Part shown: one piece after another, positions 51,586 through 60,093 of the stretch | How the letters are laid out: the number at the start of each line of letters is the position of its first letter | Numbering within the stretch: position 1 is the stretch's first letter | Assembly: GCA_030550395.1 (NCBI GenBank) | Contig: JAUQPL010000007.1 | Coordinates: forward strand, 36,092 to 100,091 | Direction of reading: 5' to 3' | DNA length: 64,000 bases | Source of the DNA: Bacteroidota bacterium | Lineage (GTDB): Bacteria > Bacteroidota > Ignavibacteria > Kapaibacteriales > HRBIN21 | Made by a program: the position numbers and the translations under genes | Notes under the pieces: generated by a model | Databases searched by the model: none | Told to the model about the DNA's origin: nothing | Seen by the model: only the letters and a program-made list of their open reading frames with translations

Positions 51586-52065
51586 TTATTTTAACTGCTC
51601 CACTGCTCGGAAGACCTCGTCATAAGGAGGCTCTATCCCGGGATTTTCCGTCACCCACTTGTAACGCACAGTGCCGGAACCATTCAGCACGAATATGCTC
51701 CGCTTGGCTGCTGTATAGCCCTTCAACCCCGCGAAGTCTTCATGATAAACCCCATACAAGCGGACTACCTCACGGTTGTAGTCCGAGAGGAGTGGGAAGG
51801 GAAGGTTGTGCTCAGCTGCGAAGGCTTTGTTTGCGAAGGGACCGTCTACGCTGATGGCAACCAGAGTCGCCTGGAGTTCCCGAAGGCGTTGGAAGGAATC
51901 CCGGAAGGTACACATCTCCTTGGTGCAGACCCCGGTAAAGGCGCCGGGGAAGAAGGCTAGGACTACGGGGCGACCCTGTGCGAGGAATTCTGCCAGAGAG
52001 CGCTGCTTCAATTCAGTGTCCACCAGCGTGAATTCAGGAGCTTTCTGTCCGACATCTACCGCCAT
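51586..52065 (-). CDS. Peroxiredoxin (PrxQ/BCP-like, C-x4-C)
   Basis: The 159-aa thiol peroxidase has the family loop FFPGAFTGVCTKEMCTFRD, with peroxidatic C47 and the likely resolving C52 five residues on, as in PrxQ-type enzymes. N-terminal APEFTLVD and the later KRSIFVLNGSGTVRY are typical. It reduces peroxides in the cytoplasm with a thioredoxin-like donor. The ATG at 52065 gives the standard N-terminus, and an exact TAATTTTG promoter element lies 36 bases before it. It is divergent from the amino-acid permease. Confidence 0.93.
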   Translation of the reverse strand: MAVDVGQKAPEFTLVDTELKQRSLAEFLAQGRPVVLAFFPGAFTGVCTKEMCTFRDSFQRLRELQATLVAISVDGPFANKAFAAEHNLPFPLLSDYNREVVRLYGVYHEDFAGLKGYTAAKRSIFVLNGSGTVRYKWVTENPGIEPPYDEVFRAVEQLK

Positions 52066-52101
52066 TGCTGCCAATAGGGATTGTGGAACGTACAACAAAG
52101 G

Positions 52102-52109
52102 CAAAATTA
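52102..52109 (-). promoter_or_regulatory. TAATTTTG promoter (-7) element of the peroxiredoxin gene
   Basis: On the minus strand this is an exact TAnnTTTG match, 36 bases before the peroxiredoxin ATG in the divergent gap with the permease. On the plus strand a 7-base variant TAATTTG (52144-52150) could serve the permease. Confidence 0.5.
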
Positions 52110-52167
52110 CCGCAAGCCACCCGACATGGTGGTTTGCATTTCCTAATTTGCAGTTTAGCCGTGGGTA

Positions 52168-53655
52168 ATGTTCCATAAGGGTTCGGTAGGAATGCGAACG
52201 ACCAAGTCCATTGACGAACTCATCCGGGAAGCCCAGCAGACTCAGGAGCTGCGGCGCGTTCTGGGCCCGGTGAACCTTGTTGCCTTGGGTATTGGGGCGA
52301 TCATTGGAGCTGGTATCTTTGTGTTGACCGGGCAAGCAGCGGCCCAGTATGCTGGACCAGCGATTGCACTGTCATTTGTGATTTCGGGGATTGGGTGCGT
52401 GTTTGCAGCACTTTGTTATGCAGAATTTGCTTCGCTTATCCCCATTGCTGGGAGTGCCTATACGTATGCGTATGCAACTCTGGGGCGGTTTTTCGCCTGG
52501 GTCATTGGCTGGGATCTCCTGCTGGAGTACTTGTTCGGGGCATCGACGGTGGCTGTGGGGTGGTCAGGCTATGTAAGCAGTTGGCTTGCGGACTTGGGGA
52601 TTCGCATCCCTCGGGAATGGGCTTCAGCTCCTTTTGCATATGACCCTAAAACGCACCAGTGGTTGCAGACAGGGGCGTTTTTCAATGTGCCGGCGGCTTT
52701 TATTATCGCTGTGTTGACAACGCTCCTGGTGCTGGGCATTCGGGAGTCGGCGACCTTCAACAATTTGATTGTACTGGTCAAAGTGGGGGTGATCGTTCTG
52801 TTTATTGTCTTTGGCGCGGCGTATGTCAATGTCGCAAACTGGACTCCCTTCATCCCGGATAACACGGGACAGTTTGGGCACTACGGATGGAGTGGAGTGC
52901 TACGGGGCGCAGGGGTGATTTTCTTTGCGTATATCGGTTTTGATGCGGTTTCTACAGCAGCACAGGAAGCCCGGAATCCACAGCGGGATATGCCAATCGG
53001 GATTATTGGCTCACTGGGGATCTCAACGTTGCTGTACATCTTGGTCGCACTGGTAATGACTGGGGTGGTAAACTATCGGGAGTTGGGGGTGCCCGACCCA
53101 ATGGCGGTAGCGGTCAACGCGATGCAGGGTGCCTCAGGGGAGCCGCTGTATTGGCTCCGACATGCGGTCAAGCTTGGGGCAATTGCTGGATTGAGTTCGG
53201 TCATTTTGGTATTGCTCCTGGGACAGCCTCGGATTCTGTATACGATGGCGAAGGATGGTCTTTTGCCACCGTTTTTCGCCCAGGTCCACGAGCGGTTCCG
53301 GACGCCGGCACGAGCTACTATCCTCACCGGGACAGTTGCGGGCTTGATATCGGGACTCTTTCCCATTGGCATCCTGGGGGAGTTAGTCTCTATTGGAACG
53401 TTGCTAGCATTCACGATTGTCTGCATTGCGGTGATAGTTCTACGGTATACACGTCCCGATCTGCCGCGACCGTTCCGTGTGCCGCTGATGCCAGTGATTC
53501 CCATCCTTGGGGCCTTGGTTTCACTGATCCAGATGGTTTCGCTTCCATTGGATACTTGGATTCGCCTGTTAGGTTGGATGGCGATAGGGTTGCTGGTGTA
53601 CGCCCTCTACGGACAACGTCATAGTCGGGTTAGGGGACAGAACTGGTCCGGCTGA
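52168..53655 (+). CDS. APC-superfamily amino-acid permease
   Basis: The 495-aa protein has about 12-13 membrane helices. The first is preceded by LRRVLGPVNLVALGIGAIIGAGIFVLTG, whose GIGAIIGAGIF is the helix 1 substrate-site motif of the cationic amino-acid transporter (CAT) branch. Later ICAFIGFDAV-like sequence (FFAYIGFDAVSTAAQEARNP) also fits that branch. It should import amino acids with a proton or by exchange. Starts at 52168 or 52192 are possible. Its TGA overlaps the dapB ATG (TGATG), so import and the lysine pathway gene are coupled. Confidence 0.92.
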   Translation: MFHKGSVGMRTTKSIDELIREAQQTQELRRVLGPVNLVALGIGAIIGAGIFVLTGQAAAQYAGPAIALSFVISGIGCVFAALCYAEFASLIPIAGSAYTYAYATLGRFFAWVIGWDLLLEYLFGASTVAVGWSGYVSSWLADLGIRIPREWASAPFAYDPKTHQWLQTGAFFNVPAAFIIAVLTTLLVLGIRESATFNNLIVLVKVGVIVLFIVFGAAYVNVANWTPFIPDNTGQFGHYGWSGVLRGAGVIFFAYIGFDAVSTAAQEARNPQRDMPIGIIGSLGISTLLYILVALVMTGVVNYRELGVPDPMAVAVNAMQGASGEPLYWLRHAVKLGAIAGLSSVILVLLLGQPRILYTMAKDGLLPPFFAQVHERFRTPARATILTGTVAGLISGLFPIGILGELVSIGTLLAFTIVCIAVIVLRYTRPDLPRPFRVPLMPVIPILGALVSLIQMVSLPLDTWIRLLGWMAIGLLVYALYGQRHSRVRGQNWSG

Positions 53656-54389
53656 TGGCGAAGCCGGCTCTTCTGTTGGTCGGATATGGGCGGATGGGGC
53701 AAGAGGTGGAAGCTCTTGCCCAGCAGACAGGGTTTCCCATCGTGGGGGTGTCCTCCCGCTCCCGTCCTCTCCAGCCGGAGATGCTCCAAGCGGCAGATGT
53801 CGTCATAGATTTCTCTGTGCCGGAAGCGGTGCTTCCGACGGCTTGCCAAGTTTTGGAGGCGGGGAAACGACTGGTCATTGGTACGACCGGGTGGGCGGAG
53901 CATCGGGAGAAACTGCGACAGCTAACAGAACAGACGGATGGAGGAGTCGTGTACGGGAGCAATTTTGCCGTAGGGGTACACCTCTTCCTACGGCTTGTCC
54001 GGCAAGCAGCGCAGTGGATTGCACCGTTTGCCGAATACGATATTTTCCTGCATGAAATCCACCATCGCTCTAAACGTGATGCTCCAAGCGGCACAGCACT
54101 CCTTTTGGCGGAGACCATTCTCCAAGTGCTGCCTCGGAAGCAGCGCGTGGAGACAGAGCCTCATGGTCCGCTTCCACCGGAGGTATTGCATATTAGCTCC
54201 TCGCGCGGCGGAGCGGTAGTCGGTGTTCATACAGTGACCATTGATGCCGAAGGGGAAAGCATTGAGCTGATCCATCGGGCGAAGAGCCGACGTCCCTTTG
54301 CTGCTGGTGCCTTGCTGGCAGCGGAATGGATTGCTCAGCGTCGGGGATTCTATGAGTTTGCGCAAGTGCTGGAAGAGCTTCTGGGTTAA
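53655..54389 (+). CDS. dapB: 4-Hydroxy-tetrahydrodipicolinate reductase
   Basis: DapB acts in the lysine/meso-diaminopimelate pathway. The 244-aa protein has a nucleotide-binding LLVGYGRMGQEV, the block VIDFSVPEAVLP and GTTGWAEH, and the catalytic EIHHRSKRDAPSGTALLLAE, with the His-His and Lys expected for the active site. The ending FYEFAQVLEELL is family-like. The glycine-rich loop is VGYGRMG instead of the common AGAGRMG. It is translationally coupled to the permease and overlaps the next gene. Confidence 0.94.
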   Translation: MAKPALLLVGYGRMGQEVEALAQQTGFPIVGVSSRSRPLQPEMLQAADVVIDFSVPEAVLPTACQVLEAGKRLVIGTTGWAEHREKLRQLTEQTDGGVVYGSNFAVGVHLFLRLVRQAAQWIAPFAEYDIFLHEIHHRSKRDAPSGTALLLAETILQVLPRKQRVETEPHGPLPPEVLHISSSRGGAVVGVHTVTIDAEGESIELIHRAKSRRPFAAGALLAAEWIAQRRGFYEFAQVLEELLG

Positions 54390-54756
54390 GGTGTGGTGCT
54401 GCGGGGGGATAGGGGGGATGATGCTGTCGGCCTCGGGAGTACCGCCAGAGTTGGAGTTTCTCCGGCCACTTCCAGTCCTTGAGTTGGCGGCAGGGGAGCG
54501 CTTTGCAACGGCAACGGTTCTCCTTCGCAACAGCGGTGGGGAGCCTCTGCGGATTTTCCGGATTCGCAGTGAATGCTGGTGTGCCACGGCTGTGGTGTCG
54601 CAAGCGGAGATAGCCCCCGATTCTATCGCTGTTCTCCGCCTCCAATTAGCCACCGCCGGACTTGGCCCCGATAGTCTGCAGTGGCTGAGCTTTACCGTGG
54701 AAAGTAACGCCTGCAATAGCCCGACTCCCTTACGAATTCCCGTCCGCCGCCGCTAA
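54352..54756 (+). CDS. Small secreted DUF1573-like protein
   Basis: The 134-aa protein has a basic N-terminus and a hydrophobic segment (VWCCGGIGGMMLSASG) as signal peptide. A short beta domain follows with LLRNSGGEPLRIFRIRSECWCATAVV and a later PDSIAVLRLQLATAG. The 'C-x-C after a beta-hairpin' layout resembles DUF1573, which is common in Bacteroidetes. The function is unknown. The ATG at 54352 overlaps dapB by 38 bases; ATGs at 54418 and 54421 are possible. The 3' end overlaps the convergent ABC exporter gene by 27 bases. Confidence 0.6.
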   Translation: MSLRKCWKSFWVKVWCCGGIGGMMLSASGVPPELEFLRPLPVLELAAGERFATATVLLRNSGGEPLRIFRIRSECWCATAVVSQAEIAPDSIAVLRLQLATAGLGPDSLQWLSFTVESNACNSPTPLRIPVRRR

Positions 54757-56580
54757 AGCAGAGGGAGACGACTGGAGTGCCCAGAGATGGGCGTAGATTC
54801 CGTTGTGTGCCAAAAGCTCAGCGTGGGTTCCGCGTTCGACGATGCGTCCTTGATCGAAGACGAGGATTTCATCGGCATGGGCAACTGTAGAAAGCCGATG
54901 AGCGACAATGACAGCAGAGCGTCCCTGCAAGACTTGGTCAATGGCGCGTTGGACTGCGCGTTCGGATTCTGCGTCCAATGCTGAAGTGGCTTCATCAAAG
55001 AGCAGAATCTCGGGATTTTGCACCAGCGCTCGGGCAATGGCGATCCGCTGGCGTTGCCCGCCGGAGAGCAGGACTCCTCGGTCGCCGACAATAGTGTCAT
55101 AACCGTGCGGCAGCGCCATAATGAAATCGTGGGCATTGGCGAGGTGGGCAGCGCGGAGGATGTCTTCCCTTGTTGCTTCGGGGTTGCCGAAACGGATGTT
55201 GTTAGCAATTGTGTCGTTAAAGAGCGGGGCCTCTTGCGGGACAATGCCAAAGAGGGCACGGTAGTCCTCCAGCCGGAATTCCCGGATATCGGTACCATCC
55301 AGCAGAATTCGCCCTCGCTGAGGGTCGTAAAAGCGGATGAGCAGATCAATCATTGTGGACTTGCCGCTACCGCTGGCGCCCACGATGGCGATTTTTTGCC
55401 CGCGCCGGAGTACGAAGCTGACATCTTCCAACACGGGAATTCCAGGGCGATACCAGAAAGTGACCCGTTCTACTCGCAGCTCCTTCCATTGCCGGGGGAC
55501 AGGGCGATGTCCGGAGCGAATAGCGGGTTCTTGCTTCAACACCTGGAAAATCCGTTCGGCAGCTACAATCCCGCGCTGAAGCTGAGAGAGAGAGTGCAGA
55601 ACACTGGCTATTGGGGACATTACAGCGAAGAGGCAAAACAGGAAGGTCATAAGTTCGTATGGTTGGAGGTGGCCGGCGAAGACCTGGTAGCCTCCTAAAA
55701 TCAGCACGATAATGAGTGCTGTAATAGCCAGCAGTTCGTTGATACCGGGCAGCAGTGCCATTACCCGCTGGTGTTTCAAAGCCGAGCGCACGTAGGCTGA
55801 AGTCTCTCGGGAAAAGGCTTCCGCCATGCGGTCTTCTGCCGAGAAGGCTTTGACGATCCGGATGGAACTCAAAAGCTCCTGCAGGATTGCCGTGTAGTTT
55901 GCCATTGCTGTCTGCATGCGGCTTCCGTATCGGCGCAGGTACCGCGTTGCTGTCCGGATAAGAAAGAGGCTCGCGAAGCTGGTACTCATTGCCACAAGGG
56001 TCAGCTTCCATGAGAGGGTCACCAGCAGAAAGAGGAAAAACAAGGCTTGGAGACTTTCCCTGACAAATGTCAACAGGGACCCGACCATGCTGGAGTTGAG
56101 CACGATGACATCATTGGTCACAATAGACATCAGTTCCCCGGTTCGCTGCCCCGAGAAATATCCAACCGAGAGCCGCACCATGCGGTGTACTAGAGTGTCT
56201 CGGATGCGTTTAATGATACCCTCTTCCAGCCGCACCCCGACAAGAGAGGCCATGTATTTGACGGCGTTCTTGCTCAAGAACAGGAGGAAGATCGCTCCTC
56301 CTAGGCGCAGCAGCGTTCCTTGGGGAGTGGAGCTCATCAGCCATGAGGCGAGAGTGCCGAAGAGAGCATGTTTGAGTTGTCCCATCACATCCGATGGAGG
56401 AAGCGGAGGCGTGGGCTGACCGTAACCGAAGAGAAGGCGGAAGATCGGCTCCACGATGGCAATAGAGGCCGTGCTCAGTAGTGAGAGTAGGGAGTTGAGT
56501 AATATGGCGACAACGAGAAGCTTCCCTGAAGGCAGGATGAAATGACGGAGGGTCTGTTGAATGAGCCAACGGGACTTCAT
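54730..56580 (-). CDS. msbA: MsbA-like lipid A/lipid ABC exporter
   Basis: The 616-aa half-transporter has six membrane helices up to about residue 330 and an ATPase domain with Walker A GASGSGKST, Q-loop VPQEAPLF, signature LSGGQRQR, Walker B ILLFDEATSALD and H-loop IVAHRLST. It is the more MsbA-like of the two exporters in the window: its start overlaps (ATGA) a GT9 heptosyltransferase-type gene, a pairing that suggests LPS or lipid A export. The family assignment is certain; the substrate is inferred. Confidence 0.9.
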   Translation of the reverse strand: MKSRWLIQQTLRHFILPSGKLLVVAILLNSLLSLLSTASIAIVEPIFRLLFGYGQPTPPLPPSDVMGQLKHALFGTLASWLMSSTPQGTLLRLGGAIFLLFLSKNAVKYMASLVGVRLEEGIIKRIRDTLVHRMVRLSVGYFSGQRTGELMSIVTNDVIVLNSSMVGSLLTFVRESLQALFFLFLLVTLSWKLTLVAMSTSFASLFLIRTATRYLRRYGSRMQTAMANYTAILQELLSSIRIVKAFSAEDRMAEAFSRETSAYVRSALKHQRVMALLPGINELLAITALIIVLILGGYQVFAGHLQPYELMTFLFCLFAVMSPIASVLHSLSQLQRGIVAAERIFQVLKQEPAIRSGHRPVPRQWKELRVERVTFWYRPGIPVLEDVSFVLRRGQKIAIVGASGSGKSTMIDLLIRFYDPQRGRILLDGTDIREFRLEDYRALFGIVPQEAPLFNDTIANNIRFGNPEATREDILRAAHLANAHDFIMALPHGYDTIVGDRGVLLSGGQRQRIAIARALVQNPEILLFDEATSALDAESERAVQRAIDQVLQGRSAVIVAHRLSTVAHADEILVFDQGRIVERGTHAELLAHNGIYAHLWALQSSPSALAAADGNS

Positions 56581-57689
56581 CCGTGTACAAGGGAAGGAAG
56601 AGGAATACGCCGGAGAAGACGTTCTACCGCTGCCAGGGCGTCTTCAACAGGGAGAGTGTACAGAGACCCCTGCGTAGTGTACACGGCTTCATATGGGGAG
56701 CGATAAGGGAACCAGGGCATCAATTCCGATCGGTCCCAGACATAGAGCACGACGGAGGGGCGCTGCCAGGCGGCGGCTAAGTGGACTGTGGCGGTGTCGG
56801 GGGTGACAAGAACATGGCAGCGTTCCAGAAGGGCAGCAAAAGAATGGAAGGAAGGCACAAGCGGAGCAGGATGCACGCCCGTGGCTTGGCTAAGCGCCTG
56901 CTGTTCCGATGCGTACGCAGGGGAAGCGAAGAGAAGAAGTTCCGCCTCTGGGTAGCGGCGGCGAATCTCAAGCAGGAAATAAGACCAATTGTCTCGCCCC
57001 CAATATTTGCTCGGGTGTGAGGCAGAAATGCAAATACCCATTCGATAAGCTCCCCGGCATGGTCCTAACACCGATTCTGCCCACGCACGGTCCTCCTCCG
57101 TGATGGGATACTCTAGCTGGAGGTCTTCCGTGCTGGGGTCTACCCCGAACGGGAACAGGAGGCGGGCGATCCGCTCAACGATGTGAGTCCGTGCGCGGTC
57201 GGCAGAAGGAACTACGTGGGTGTAAGCAGCATCGTTCCCCTTGGAAATCCCAATGCGGATAGGGGCTTTGATGTACTCCAACAGCAGGGAGGACGTTACG
57301 GAAGGGTTGTCCGTTAAGTCAATCACAATGTCGTATGTCCGGCGTCGGAGCTGATGTAGGAGCCTCAAGATGGCATAAGGCCGTTTTTCGTAGCGCCAGC
57401 ATTGTTGAACGTACGGTTGAACGGCTCGCCGAACTTCCCAGTTGTTGCGACTCAGAAGGAGCTCTACTGTTGCTTCCGGAAAGTGGGAACAAAAGACCCG
57501 AAGTGTGGGGACGCTGACCAACACGTCCCCAATTCGGTCTTGGCGTAGGAAGAGAACACGGGAGCCCGGGGCTGGGCGCACCAGCGGAGTTGGGCTTGGG
57601 ACAATCAAAGGTGCAGAGCCACTCCAGCGGCGGCGGAGGAGCCAGCCACGAAAACGCAATTCCGCCTGTTTCAGGAAGGCACTATCCAT
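56577..57689 (-). CDS. Glycosyltransferase family 9 (heptosyltransferase-like)
   Basis: The 370-aa protein is a GT-B enzyme of family 9. It has VLFLRQDRIGDVLVSVPTLRVF near residue 45, YDIVIDLTDNPSVTSSLLL, ISASHPSKYWGRDNWSYFLLEI and the donor-site VTPDTATVHLAAAW with the D/H residues typical of WaaF/WaaC. It probably adds a sugar to the LPS core. ATG 57689 is chosen because the promoter octamer TAGTTTTG ends 6 bases upstream; ATG 57698 would overlap that element. It is coupled to the msbA-like gene. Confidence 0.9.
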   Translation of the reverse strand: MDSAFLKQAELRFRGWLLRRRWSGSAPLIVPSPTPLVRPAPGSRVLFLRQDRIGDVLVSVPTLRVFCSHFPEATVELLLSRNNWEVRRAVQPYVQQCWRYEKRPYAILRLLHQLRRRTYDIVIDLTDNPSVTSSLLLEYIKAPIRIGISKGNDAAYTHVVPSADRARTHIVERIARLLFPFGVDPSTEDLQLEYPITEEDRAWAESVLGPCRGAYRMGICISASHPSKYWGRDNWSYFLLEIRRRYPEAELLLFASPAYASEQQALSQATGVHPAPLVPSFHSFAALLERCHVLVTPDTATVHLAAAWQRPSVVLYVWDRSELMPWFPYRSPYEAVYTTQGSLYTLPVEDALAAVERLLRRIPLPSLVHG

Positions 57690-57695
57690 AGCAAG

Positions 57696-57703
57696 CAAAA
57701 CTA
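57696..57703 (-). promoter_or_regulatory. TAGTTTTG promoter (-7) element with TTG box, GT9/msbA operon
   Basis: On the minus strand this exact TAnnTTTG match has a TTG (complement of 57722-57724) separated by 18 bases, the best two-part promoter in the window. The ATG at 57689 follows after only 6 bases, so the mRNA should be leaderless. Confidence 0.65.
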
Positions 57704-57739
57704 CAGCTTTGCTCTATCCTCCAACGTCCGTAAAAAACA

Positions 57740-57794
57740 CCACAGCCCCTCTCCCCTTAGGGAGGGGGCTGTGGCTGAGGTGCCCCTTGCGGGG
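57740..57794. repeat. REP-like double hairpin in the divergent gap
   Basis: A near-perfect stem of about 15 bp spans 57740-57774 (CCACAGCCCC...GGGGCTGTGG, one unpaired T, loop CTTA). A short CCCC-TTGC-GGGG hairpin follows at 57783-57794. The C-rich/G-rich palindrome resembles the repetitive extragenic elements found in many bacterial genomes. Only one copy is seen in this window. It may also act as a transcription insulator between the GT9 and PNP genes. Confidence 0.5.
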
Positions 57795-57891
57795 AACAGG
57801 GAAGGGTGAAGGGCTGCTGCTCTGCTGCTGTGCCGCTGTCTTAATACCGGGGGTCCAACCTTTAGGTTCCCGGCTGGGGCGAGGCGGTTCG

Positions 57892-57898
57892 TATTTTG
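57892..57898 (+). promoter_or_regulatory. Possible promoter element TATTTTG of the PNP gene
   Basis: A 7-base variant of TAnnTTTG (one n missing), 26 bases before the PNP ATG. There is no -33 box. Confidence 0.3.
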
Positions 57899-57924
57899 TG
57901 CTCCAGACTCCATACGTGTGCAAA

Positions 57925-58746
57925 ATGGACAGATGGCTTAAGGAGCAGTTCCAACGGTGGAAACCCGCTGCTACGTGGTTACGCTCGCAGTTGCCGCTTG
58001 CGCCCAAGTCCGCTCTCATTGCAGGCTCAGGTGTCAGCGCTGCGCTGTCCGGAGAGCTGCTCTGGGAATGTCCGTATGCTGCTCTTCCTGGATTCCCACG
58101 TCCTACAGTAGAAGGACATCCAGGAGTTATACAGCTCCGCTTGCTTGGTGCAGAGGTGGTCCTAGTGTTTGGCGGCAGGATGCATTTGTACGAAGGATAT
58201 GAGCTTTCTGAAGTTGTGTCCCCCGTTGTATGTGCAGCCATTCTTGGAATTCGTTGGCTTATCTTGACCAATGCCGCTGGTTCCCTGTCCACCGCCGTAG
58301 AGCCAGGAAGCATCTTCCTGGTGCGGGATGTACTCAATCTCAGTTTCCAGAGCCTCCCCGTGGGATGGGAACTCCGGCAGCATTACCATCGGTGCCTTTG
58401 CCCTCGGTGGCGACGTCGGGTGCGAGACCGTTTGGCGCAACAGGGGTACGTGTGCCCGGAGGGGACTTATGCGGCTGTACTGGGGCCTTCGTATGAGACA
58501 CCGGCAGAGGTTCGCATGCTCCAGTGCATCGGTGCCGATGTTGTGGGGATGTCCACCGTCCACGAGTTGCAATGCGCAACGGCTTTGGGGATGACGACAT
58601 TGGTGCTTTCGGTTGTCACCAATTGGGCGGCGGGGCTTCAGCCGCATCCGCTGTCCCATGCAGAGGTAGTATCGGTGCTGCATCGGTCCTCTGCTGCTTT
58701 ATGCCGCTTTCTAGAGATTGCTTTCAGTACGACGCAAAACGGGTAA
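57925..58746 (+). CDS. Purine nucleoside phosphorylase (inosine/guanosine type)
   Basis: PNP splits purine (deoxy)nucleosides with phosphate into base and (deoxy)ribose-1-phosphate. The 273-aa trimeric-type protein has the phosphate loop LIAGSGVSAAL, GRMHLYEGY, LTNAAGSL, GPSYETPAEVRML and DVVGMSTVHELQCATALG, with the Asn in SVVTNWAAGL that binds the purine. The ATG at 57925 gives the normal length; a longer frame upstream runs through the hairpins and is not coding. With DeoC it would form a salvage route. Confidence 0.93.
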   Translation: MDRWLKEQFQRWKPAATWLRSQLPLAPKSALIAGSGVSAALSGELLWECPYAALPGFPRPTVEGHPGVIQLRLLGAEVVLVFGGRMHLYEGYELSEVVSPVVCAAILGIRWLILTNAAGSLSTAVEPGSIFLVRDVLNLSFQSLPVGWELRQHYHRCLCPRWRRRVRDRLAQQGYVCPEGTYAAVLGPSYETPAEVRMLQCIGADVVGMSTVHELQCATALGMTTLVLSVVTNWAAGLQPHPLSHAEVVSVLHRSSAALCRFLEIAFSTTQNG

Positions 58747-58761
58747 GCTGGGCTACCCTGG

Positions 58762-58769
58762 TATTTTTG
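58762..58769 (+). promoter_or_regulatory. TATTTTTG promoter (-7) element of the flippase gene
   Basis: An exact TAnnTTTG match in the 30-base gap after PNP; the flippase ATG follows after 7 bases, which predicts a leaderless mRNA. No TTG box is seen. Confidence 0.5.
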
Positions 58770-58776
58770 CTCTCCC

Positions 58777-60093
58777 ATGGTGCGCCTGCGAGAACACATC
58801 GGTACGATTTCTTGGGCTGTTGCCAGCCGGTTGCTTTTCATCGGATATGGCTTCGTCATGTTAGTGCAAATTGCTGTGGTGCCACCCCACGAATACGGGC
58901 TATATGCCTTGCTGGTGAATGTGCAAACGTGGATCTTTATTCTGAGCGACTCATCAGCTCTGCTGGGGCTGATTCAGTTTGGGACAAAAGCTGAAGAGCA
59001 GCGGCGGGTCAATACACTGGTGGGGCTCCTGCATACTGGGGTCGCAATGGGATTGGCGGGGTTGTTCTGGATTGTTCGCTATCCGCTGGCGCATCTGTTC
59101 CAGGAACCAGGTCTTCTACAGGTGGCCGACCTCTTGCTCCCTTTCTGTGCATTGAGCTTGCCCCGGACTTTCTGTGTAAAGCTGCTCTACCGTGAGCTGG
59201 CTATGCGGCATGTCTTCTGGTTGGACTTCAGTTGGGTGGGCACGATGGCATTCCTGACGCTGTGGCTTTTCTGGCGGCAGGAGCTCCGTACCTTTGAGGA
59301 CCTGGCGGTGATTGCCTTAGTAGGGATGGGAACCAGCTCGGTGTTTGGAATTCTTCTCTGCCGTCCGTGGCTACGGTTTGGATGGCAAGGAGGGATACGG
59401 CTGAGGACCATTGTCGGGTTTACCTTCCCACAGGCTTTGGCGTCCGCACTCCATACGGGGTTGCGGCAGTTGGATGTGTATGCGGTGCAATACTTTTTCG
59501 GGGTTGCAATTGTCGGCCTGTACCAGACAGCGAAGACATTCTACCGAGTTTTTGATACAATTTTTGACCTTGTCGCTGGACTTCTCCATCCGGCTGCTGT
59601 GCGACTTCTTTCTAACGGGGCGATAGAGGAGCTGCGCCTCCTCTTGGCGAAGACGATTTCCATCACATTGCTGGGCATTGGGATGCTTGTATTGCTTTTA
59701 GAGCTTGGGGGTGCAGAGCTTGTGTTGAAACCTCTGCTTGTTGCGGAGTATGAGTTGGCAATTCCATATTTCCGGCTTCTCGCCATAGGGGCGCTTGGGA
59801 TTCCGTTTGCCGTGTTGGGACCTGCAATCCTTGCCTTGGGGCGTTCTCGGCGGGTATTGGCGCACATTGCTCTTGCGATGCTCCTTGGGATAGGGACTCT
59901 AGGAGGGGTCGGGATAGCGGGAGCTTGGCAACTTGTTCCTTTGGGAATGGTGGTGTACACGCTGAGCCTAGGGATATTGAATTTTGGCTTCGTTCGGTGC
60001 TACTTCCAGGTACCGTGGCGGGAGCTTTTCCGGGCTTTGGCGGATATCCGAGGCTTTCTCCAGAGCTTGTCCTCCCGGAGGGTTGAGGGATAA
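58777..60093 (+). CDS. Wzx-like flippase / polysaccharide biosynthesis protein
   Basis: The 438-aa protein has about 12 hydrophobic helices spread over the whole length, starting after a short basic N-terminus (ISWAVASRLLFIGYGFVML). It has the MATE/MVF-like pattern of Wzx flippases (YGLYALLVNVQTW, QLDVYAVQYFFGVAIVGLYQTAKTFYRV). Such proteins turn lipid-linked oligosaccharides across the inner membrane. The neighbouring genes do not include a complete glycan cluster. Its stop and the next ATG share one base (TAATG). Confidence 0.85.
   Translation: MVRLREHIGTISWAVASRLLFIGYGFVMLVQIAVVPPHEYGLYALLVNVQTWIFILSDSSALLGLIQFGTKAEEQRRVNTLVGLLHTGVAMGLAGLFWIVRYPLAHLFQEPGLLQVADLLLPFCALSLPRTFCVKLLYRELAMRHVFWLDFSWVGTMAFLTLWLFWRQELRTFEDLAVIALVGMGTSSVFGILLCRPWLRFGWQGGIRLRTIVGFTFPQALASALHTGLRQLDVYAVQYFFGVAIVGLYQTAKTFYRVFDTIFDLVAGLLHPAAVRLLSNGAIEELRLLLAKTISITLLGIGMLVLLLELGGAELVLKPLLVAEYELAIPYFRLLAIGALGIPFAVLGPAILALGRSRRVLAHIALAMLLGIGTLGGVGIAGAWQLVPLGMVVYTLSLGILNFGFVRCYFQVPWRELFRALADIRGFLQSLSSRRVEG

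Noticed and set aside
57442..57924. N-terminal extension of the PNP reading frame
   Set aside because: It passes through the GT9 gene in antisense and the hairpin elements; PNP has normal length from 57925.
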